From positions 1 to 38,877 of the forward strand of contig CAMTPA010000028.1 in NCBI GenBank assembly GCA_947074275.1: a stretch of DNA of 38,877 nucleotides. The letters are read 5' to 3'. The notes under the pieces were generated by a model. The model saw only the letters and a program-made list of their open reading frames with translations, was not told the DNA's origin and did not search any database. A program made the position numbers and the translations under genes. Source of the stretch: an uncultured Bacteroides sp. GTDB taxonomy: Bacteria > Bacteroidota > Bacteroidia > Bacteroidales > Bacteroidaceae. Positions 34,328 to 38,877 of this stretch are shown one piece after another (position 1 is the first letter of the stretch; every line of letters begins with the position of its first letter).

Positions 34328-37300
34328 TTAGTTACCAGGATTAATCATATCATCATCGCCAGGCACCGGATTGATTGGCGTGGTAAATGTAGAGACACTA
34401 CTCATTGTCGTACCTTCGCTATTAGTAGCAAATGCGCGAACATAATACATCGTATTCTGTTTCAAGTCTTTAATCTCAGTTTCCAGTAAATCGTTTGTTG
34501 GGTTCTTAAACACAGCCTTACCATCCGACGCACTTCCATTGGGTGCTGCATTGGTTTCGCTCCAATAGAATCCCGCTTCGGTTATGGTAAGATTTCCTTT
34601 ATCTGTAATACGTGCCTTCACCTTAGCAGAAGTATAAGTAGAAGATATTAACTCCACATAATCCACAGAAGGTTTGTTTATGGCATAAGTTGTAAACACG
34701 GCTACCTGATTGTAATTGATACCAGCTTGATTCTCTGCATAAGCACAAACATAATAGGTTGTATTAGGGCTGAGATTACTCAATGTATACGAGAATGTAT
34801 TCACACTACTCGTTATATCGTGGTAACCATCGGCATTACCTAATGTAGGGGTACTTTGGCTGGTACTCCAACAGAAACCCTTACGAGTTACCTTACCATT
34901 GTTTTCCGACACAATACTTGCGCTCAAATAAGCATTACTAACGCTAACACCCGTCACATCGGTATAATAGCTCAAACTGGGAATTGTGATTGTATTTGTA
35001 TCAAAAGAGGTGACTTCGCTCATTCCTATACCAACGCTATTTTTGGCATAGGCACGCACATAATAGGTAGTACCATAACTCAGCCCTGTCATTGTAGTGT
35101 TAAAAGCGTCGGAAGCCATCACTGCTGCTCCTTCGTTATTAGTTTCGTTAGGCGTATTGGTTTTACTACTCCAATAAAAGCCTCTTTCTGTTATAGCAGC
35201 GTTACCAGTTTCTTGCACAGAAGCAGAAACGTAAGCAGAGTTTACGGTAATTGAATTAATAGCAGAAACAACCGTAGTAGGCACACTTAACTTAGTTGTA
35301 GTGAATTGATTGATATAGCTATATCCAGTACCAGCTTCATTGGCGGCATAAGCCCACACATAATAAAGTGTACCATCTTCCAATCCACTCAACGTATGAG
35401 TCATTGCCGTATTAGTTCCTGTTATTATTTTTTTAGTTGCATTATCAACATTCGGAGTTGTGCTCCAACAAAAGCCTTTCTCTTTGATAGTGCCATTATT
35501 AGTACTTGTTATGGCAGCAGACAAAGTCGCTCCACTCTCACTAACATTACTGATAACCACCGTTTCAACCCAAGGAGCAACAATACTAACGGTAGAAAAC
35601 ACTTGAGTATCACTGTATCCTGTACCTTGCGAATTTTTTGCATAAGCACGAACATAATAAGTTGTGCCAAATATTAATCCTCCCATTGTTGTGGAAAAAT
35701 CACCTTCTTTAATTGCAATTATACCTTCGTTATCTTGTTCAGTAGGAGTGTTGTTTTTACTACTCCAACAAAAACCATACTCCGCTATTGTACTATTACC
35801 ATTATTTTGAATTGTGGATTGTACATAAGCTGAATTTACAGTTTCTGAGTTAACGACTGGATATGCTAACTGAGGCACATTTAAAGATACAGTAGAGAAT
35901 TGAGTAGGATCTGTATATGAAACACCTGCTTCATTAATAGCATAAGCCCTAATATAGTATGTAGTGCTATGAGCCAATCCCGACAGTGTATGAGAAAGTG
36001 TTGTGTTATTACCTTCAATAGAATATTTGCTATCCGTTTCGACAGTTGGAACTGCATTTGTTGAGCTCCAACAGAAACCTTTTTCTATGATTGTTCCATT
36101 GTTGGAGCTTTGTATGATTGTATTTACGATTGCACTCTCAGATGTTATATTACTTATTGAATGGGCTGAAATAGTTGGTGCGAGTATTTGAGTTGTAGTA
36201 AAACTTACCACTTGGCTATAACCAATACCTATTTTATTTTTCGCATAAGCGCGCACATAATAAGTTTCTCCATATTTAAGTCCAGAAATATCAAGCATAA
36301 AACTTGCATCAGCTTTTGCTGTATTATCCTCGATAGTTGGTTCATTCTTATCCTTACTCCAGCAAAAACCTGTTTCAAGTATTTCTGAATTATTATCACT
36401 CACTACTGAACTGCCAATGTTAGCTCCAGTTGTAGTGATGCTTACTATCGCCACTGTTGGCGTAGCAAGAGTAGGCACATCAAGTATTGCAGTGCGGAAA
36501 GACACAACATCCGAATAAACCAACCCTCTTTCATTTTCGGTATATGCTACCACCCAGTATTGTTGTTGGTTAGCTATCAAACTATCAAGCGTAGTACTAA
36601 AATTAGCACCAATAGCTATTACATCAAAATATTCACAACTCTGATTTCCAATAACAGGTTTTTGCACTGAGGTACTCCAACAAAAACCACGACGACTTAT
36701 CGTTCCACCTCCATTATCGTCTATCGTAGCCGTAGTTTCTGCTGAAGTAGCTTGAATATTTGTTATATTTCCTATTGAAACTTTTGCTACTTCAACTTTA
36801 GCCGTCATAATTGTCACTTTACTACTGTACCCTACTCCTTTTTCGTTGGTTGCATAAGCACGAATAAAATAAGTAGTACCTTCTTTTAAATTATCTATCT
36901 GATGAGAAAACACTTTATTTTCATTTTCATCAGCCGAAAGCTCTATTTTCCCATCGTGTGCGCCCGAGTCTAAGGTTGGAGAAGCGTTCTCACTACTCCA
37001 CACAAAGCCTTTTGTAGTAATATCACTTGTTCCAACACTTGCGATTTCGGCTGTCACCAAAGCATAGCTACCACGCACTTCAGGTTCATCATCAATACGA
37101 ATCGTTGGTTTCTCACCTTTAGCAGTAGTTACTACTTTAACAGGACCATATCCTATACTTCCTGCGTCATTTTTCGCAAAAGCACGAATGGAGTAGCTGG
37201 TAGAAGCACTCAACCCATCAATTTCATAAATAAACTCCGCAAAATCACCATCTAACATTTCCTCATCCACAGTCACAATATTATTGCGCAAATCAGGATC

Positions 37301-37840
37301 TGTATCTGCACCTTCTGCATAACAAAAACCACGCATATCTATATATTCAGCACCTACCGAAGCTACTGCGCAGCTCACGGTTATTCTTTCATTATCTGGT
37401 TCTATTGGCGTTTTTACTTCGCCCAACTGTGGTGCATCATTTGCCGTAGTAGCAAACTGCAATATCTCGGGGCTAATAATAGTCGTATTTCCACAAGTGA
37501 TATAAAGACAATAAAAGTAGTTTGTCCCAGGTTCAAGACCAGTCAGACTCACTTCACAAGTACTTGCCTCCTTTTCAACTGGCATTTTATAAACATCATT
37601 ATCGGTAAGCACCTTTTTTTCAAGCAGTGCTTTCGTTTTTGAATAAGCAAAACCACATTCGGTTATGTCCAGTTCATTTTTACCGATATTCCCTTTCAAA
37701 GTAGCCTCACGTCGGCTTATGGAGCTTTGTCCCACCACTTCCAAAGTCATTTGAGGAGCCACCCACGTAGGTTCTGTATCTTTTTCACACGCTACCATCA
37801 CCAGTAGCAACATCCATAAGGTGTATACTATTCGTTTCAT
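34328..37840 (-). CDS. Surface lipoprotein with eleven fibronectin-III-like repeats
   Basis: 1170 residues. The N-terminus MKRIVYTLWMLLLVMVAC is a lipoprotein signal with Cys18 as the lipid-anchored residue. It is followed by EKDTE, acidic and Lys-containing as in the Bacteroidota lipoprotein export signal, which suggests display on the cell surface. Then come eleven repeats of about 100 residues (about 35-1150). Each has a beta pattern with the signatures GFCWSS, a middle TLSGLxxxTTYYVRAYAKN and an end GxGYSxxxxFTT. The chain ends in an acidic tail (PVPGDDDMINPGN). Repeats 6-7 and 8-9 look like a duplicated two-domain unit. The gene starts 27 bases after the PEGA/barrel gene and is followed 19 bases later by the LRR gene. 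No catalytic domain is visible; a stalk or adhesin is the likely role. Confidence 0.88.
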   Translation of the reverse strand: MKRIVYTLWMLLLVMVACEKDTEPTWVAPQMTLEVVGQSSISRREATLKGNIGKNELDITECGFAYSKTKALLEKKVLTDNDVYKMPVEKEASTCEVSLTGLEPGTNYFYCLYITCGNTTIISPEILQFATTANDAPQLGEVKTPIEPDNERITVSCAVASVGAEYIDMRGFCYAEGADTDPDLRNNIVTVDEEMLDGDFAEFIYEIDGLSASTSYSIRAFAKNDAGSIGYGPVKVVTTAKGEKPTIRIDDEPEVRGSYALVTAEIASVGTSDITTKGFVWSSENASPTLDSGAHDGKIELSADENENKVFSHQIDNLKEGTTYFIRAYATNEKGVGYSSKVTIMTAKVEVAKVSIGNITNIQATSAETTATIDDNGGGTISRRGFCWSTSVQKPVIGNQSCEYFDVIAIGANFSTTLDSLIANQQQYWVVAYTENERGLVYSDVVSFRTAILDVPTLATPTVAIVSITTTGANIGSSVVSDNNSEILETGFCWSKDKNEPTIEDNTAKADASFMLDISGLKYGETYYVRAYAKNKIGIGYSQVVSFTTTQILAPTISAHSISNITSESAIVNTIIQSSNNGTIIEKGFCWSSTNAVPTVETDSKYSIEGNNTTLSHTLSGLAHSTTYYIRAYAINEAGVSYTDPTQFSTVSLNVPQLAYPVVNSETVNSAYVQSTIQNNGNSTIAEYGFCWSSKNNTPTEQDNEGIIAIKEGDFSTTMGGLIFGTTYYVRAYAKNSQGTGYSDTQVFSTVSIVAPWVETVVISNVSESGATLSAAITSTNNGTIKEKGFCWSTTPNVDNATKKIITGTNTAMTHTLSGLEDGTLYYVWAYAANEAGTGYSYINQFTTTKLSVPTTVVSAINSITVNSAYVSASVQETGNAAITERGFYWSSKTNTPNETNNEGAAVMASDAFNTTMTGLSYGTTYYVRAYAKNSVGIGMSEVTSFDTNTITIPSLSYYTDVTGVSVSNAYLSASIVSENNGKVTRKGFCWSTSQSTPTLGNADGYHDITSSVNTFSYTLSNLSPNTTYYVCAYAENQAGINYNQVAVFTTYAINKPSVDYVELISSTYTSAKVKARITDKGNLTITEAGFYWSETNAAPNGSASDGKAVFKNPTNDLLETEIKDLKQNTMYYVRAFATNSEGTTMSSVSTFTTPINPVPGDDDMINPGN

Positions 37841-37867
37841 AATCCTTTAAACGTTTTTATATTCGAT

Positions 37868-38877
37868 TTAGAAAATAACTCCCACTCCTACATATCCCTG
37901 ACAATACTTAAAATTGACAGTATTAAATCCTGCTGATAAAGCAAAGCCTTTGAGGTTGAGAATAGCACCAATTTCAACAGATGCTCCAACAGGACTATGA
38001 TCTGTGTTTTTATACCAATTATCTGCTCCATCTACATCCTCAAGCCAAGCTAAAGTGCGGCTTCCATATCCCACACCCACAAAGCCATATAGAGGTTTGG
38101 CTAATTGGCGAATATAGCCAGCAGTCACAGACATAAAAGCTTTTTTTGTTTGCCCCTCCTTATATATAATAGAACTTCCATCCGAAACTCGTTGCGAATC
38201 ATCTACATCGCCCACTGTTTTCACTGAGCTAAAATCGCTTCGGAAAGCCACATATACACCATTTGTGCGGGTAAAACCAATCATTCCACCAAAAGAGGTT
38301 TGTCCGCCACCGCCAAAGCCTGCCTGAGCCATAATAATCATTTTGCGAGGAGGTTTGGGCTTAAACATCGACTCCATATAAAAAGTAGGGCGTACAGTTT
38401 CACCAGCCTCCACTACAAGCATTGTGTCGATAGGGTAAAACAATGGCTTCTCAACTCTAATTTGATATTCTTTGAGAGCCATACGATCGCTACGATAAGG
38501 AGTTTTACCCACTAAAACCGAGTCGATATACACATCGGCATCTTGTTCTGGAAGCGAAAAGATTTCCACATAACCAAACTTCGGCTTCAATGTCACGCTT
38601 TTGGTTACAGGTGTATCATCAAGTGTAATACTGCCTGCCGATGATTGATACATCGGAGCCTCAACTCGATAAGTATGTTCACCTTTGGGCATAGTAGCAT
38701 TGAATAATCCATTCTCAACAGGTACTTGCTCATCGTCTATAAAAATATCGGCAGTAGCAGGTTCAGGACGAAATACCAATAGCTGCATATTATCATCTAT
38801 TACGGGCTTGTCCGTTCTGTCCCCTGTATTCAACACCATTTCATATACCGTTGCTTTGTCTATCAGCTCTGGATAGA
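37868..38877 (-). CDS. PEGA-domain outer membrane beta-barrel protein (N-terminus outside window)
   Basis: The frame is open to the window end. Codons before the ATG at 38839 read ELIDKATVYE, so that ATG is internal and the protein is N-terminally incomplete. Two PEGA-type modules are seen (about 38460-38765; TADIFIDDEQVPVENGLFN with GEHTYRVEAP, and ADVYIDSVLVGKTPYRSD with LKEYQIRVEKPLF). They are followed by a membrane-barrel-like half with alternating hydrophobic strands (about 37870-38340; GGMIGFTRTNGVYVAFRSDF, YGFVGVGYGSRTLAW, CQGYVGVGVIF) ending in Phe, as outer membrane barrels do. It is the first visible gene of the surface cassette. It may anchor or export the lipoprotein encoded next; this is inferred from position. 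Confidence 0.8.
   Translation of the reverse strand, partial: YPELIDKATVYEMVLNTGDRTDKPVIDDNMQLLVFRPEPATADIFIDDEQVPVENGLFNATMPKGEHTYRVEAPMYQSSAGSITLDDTPVTKSVTLKPKFGYVEIFSLPEQDADVYIDSVLVGKTPYRSDRMALKEYQIRVEKPLFYPIDTMLVVEAGETVRPTFYMESMFKPKPPRKMIIMAQAGFGGGGQTSFGGMIGFTRTNGVYVAFRSDFSSVKTVGDVDDSQRVSDGSSIIYKEGQTKKAFMSVTAGYIRQLAKPLYGFVGVGYGSRTLAWLEDVDGADNWYKNTDHSPVGASVEIGAILNLKGFALSAGFNTVNFKYCQGYVGVGVIF

Overview
The window looks like chromosomal DNA from a member of the Bacteroidota, most likely the order Bacteroidales; the genus cannot be fixed from sequence alone. The evidence is: a hybrid two-component system (periplasmic propeller, kinase, receiver and AraC domain in one protein), the gene order parA-parB-DUF5683-MltD-rel, an NrdJ class II ribonucleotide reductase near dnaA, a BspA-type leucine-rich-repeat protein with a type IX-like sorting tail, and repeated -7 boxes of the form TAnnTTTG with little Shine-Dalgarno sequence.

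Layout. 1-4240: the 3' part of a hybrid two-component regulator, overlapping by 4 bases a pair of half-size chromate-type transporters. 4282-5477: a leftward SPFH membrane protein followed by a 51-residue ribbon-helix-helix protein, with a helically phased set of half-sites over its promoter. 5430-5988: an intergenic region with three tandem 22-bp repeats. 5995-12195: parA, parB, a DUF5683 membrane protein, an MltD-like transglycosylase and a bifunctional (p)ppGpp enzyme (rel), linking segregation, wall growth and the stringent response. 12196-13558: a leftward pair, LytM/M23 peptidase then MerR-type regulator, ending base-to-base against rel. 13662-16280: alaS with a strong terminator.

16520-19745 is a likely operon of a RibD/DHFR-fold reductase, an exported flavodoxin and a TonB-dependent receptor. 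A 27-bp inverted repeat separates it from a convergent BASS-family transporter. 20926-23024 is an amidase with a SPOR-like tail plus an MCE (MlaD-type) protein. 23367-24785 is dnaA, convergent with a nitroreductase across a shared hairpin, followed by nrdJ.

28711-38877 is the accessory part: three large exported proteins read leftward with only 27 and 19 bases between them. They are a PEGA/outer-membrane-barrel protein (N-terminus outside the window), an 11-repeat fibronectin-III-like lipoprotein, and an 1865-residue BspA-like LRR protein. The last contains a nearly identical 287-bp internal duplication. This cassette is the best candidate for an undescribed system: it looks like a surface adhesion or cell-contact apparatus, but its function is inferred only from architecture. 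I saw no rRNA or tRNA gene, no CRISPR array, and no transposase or integrase.
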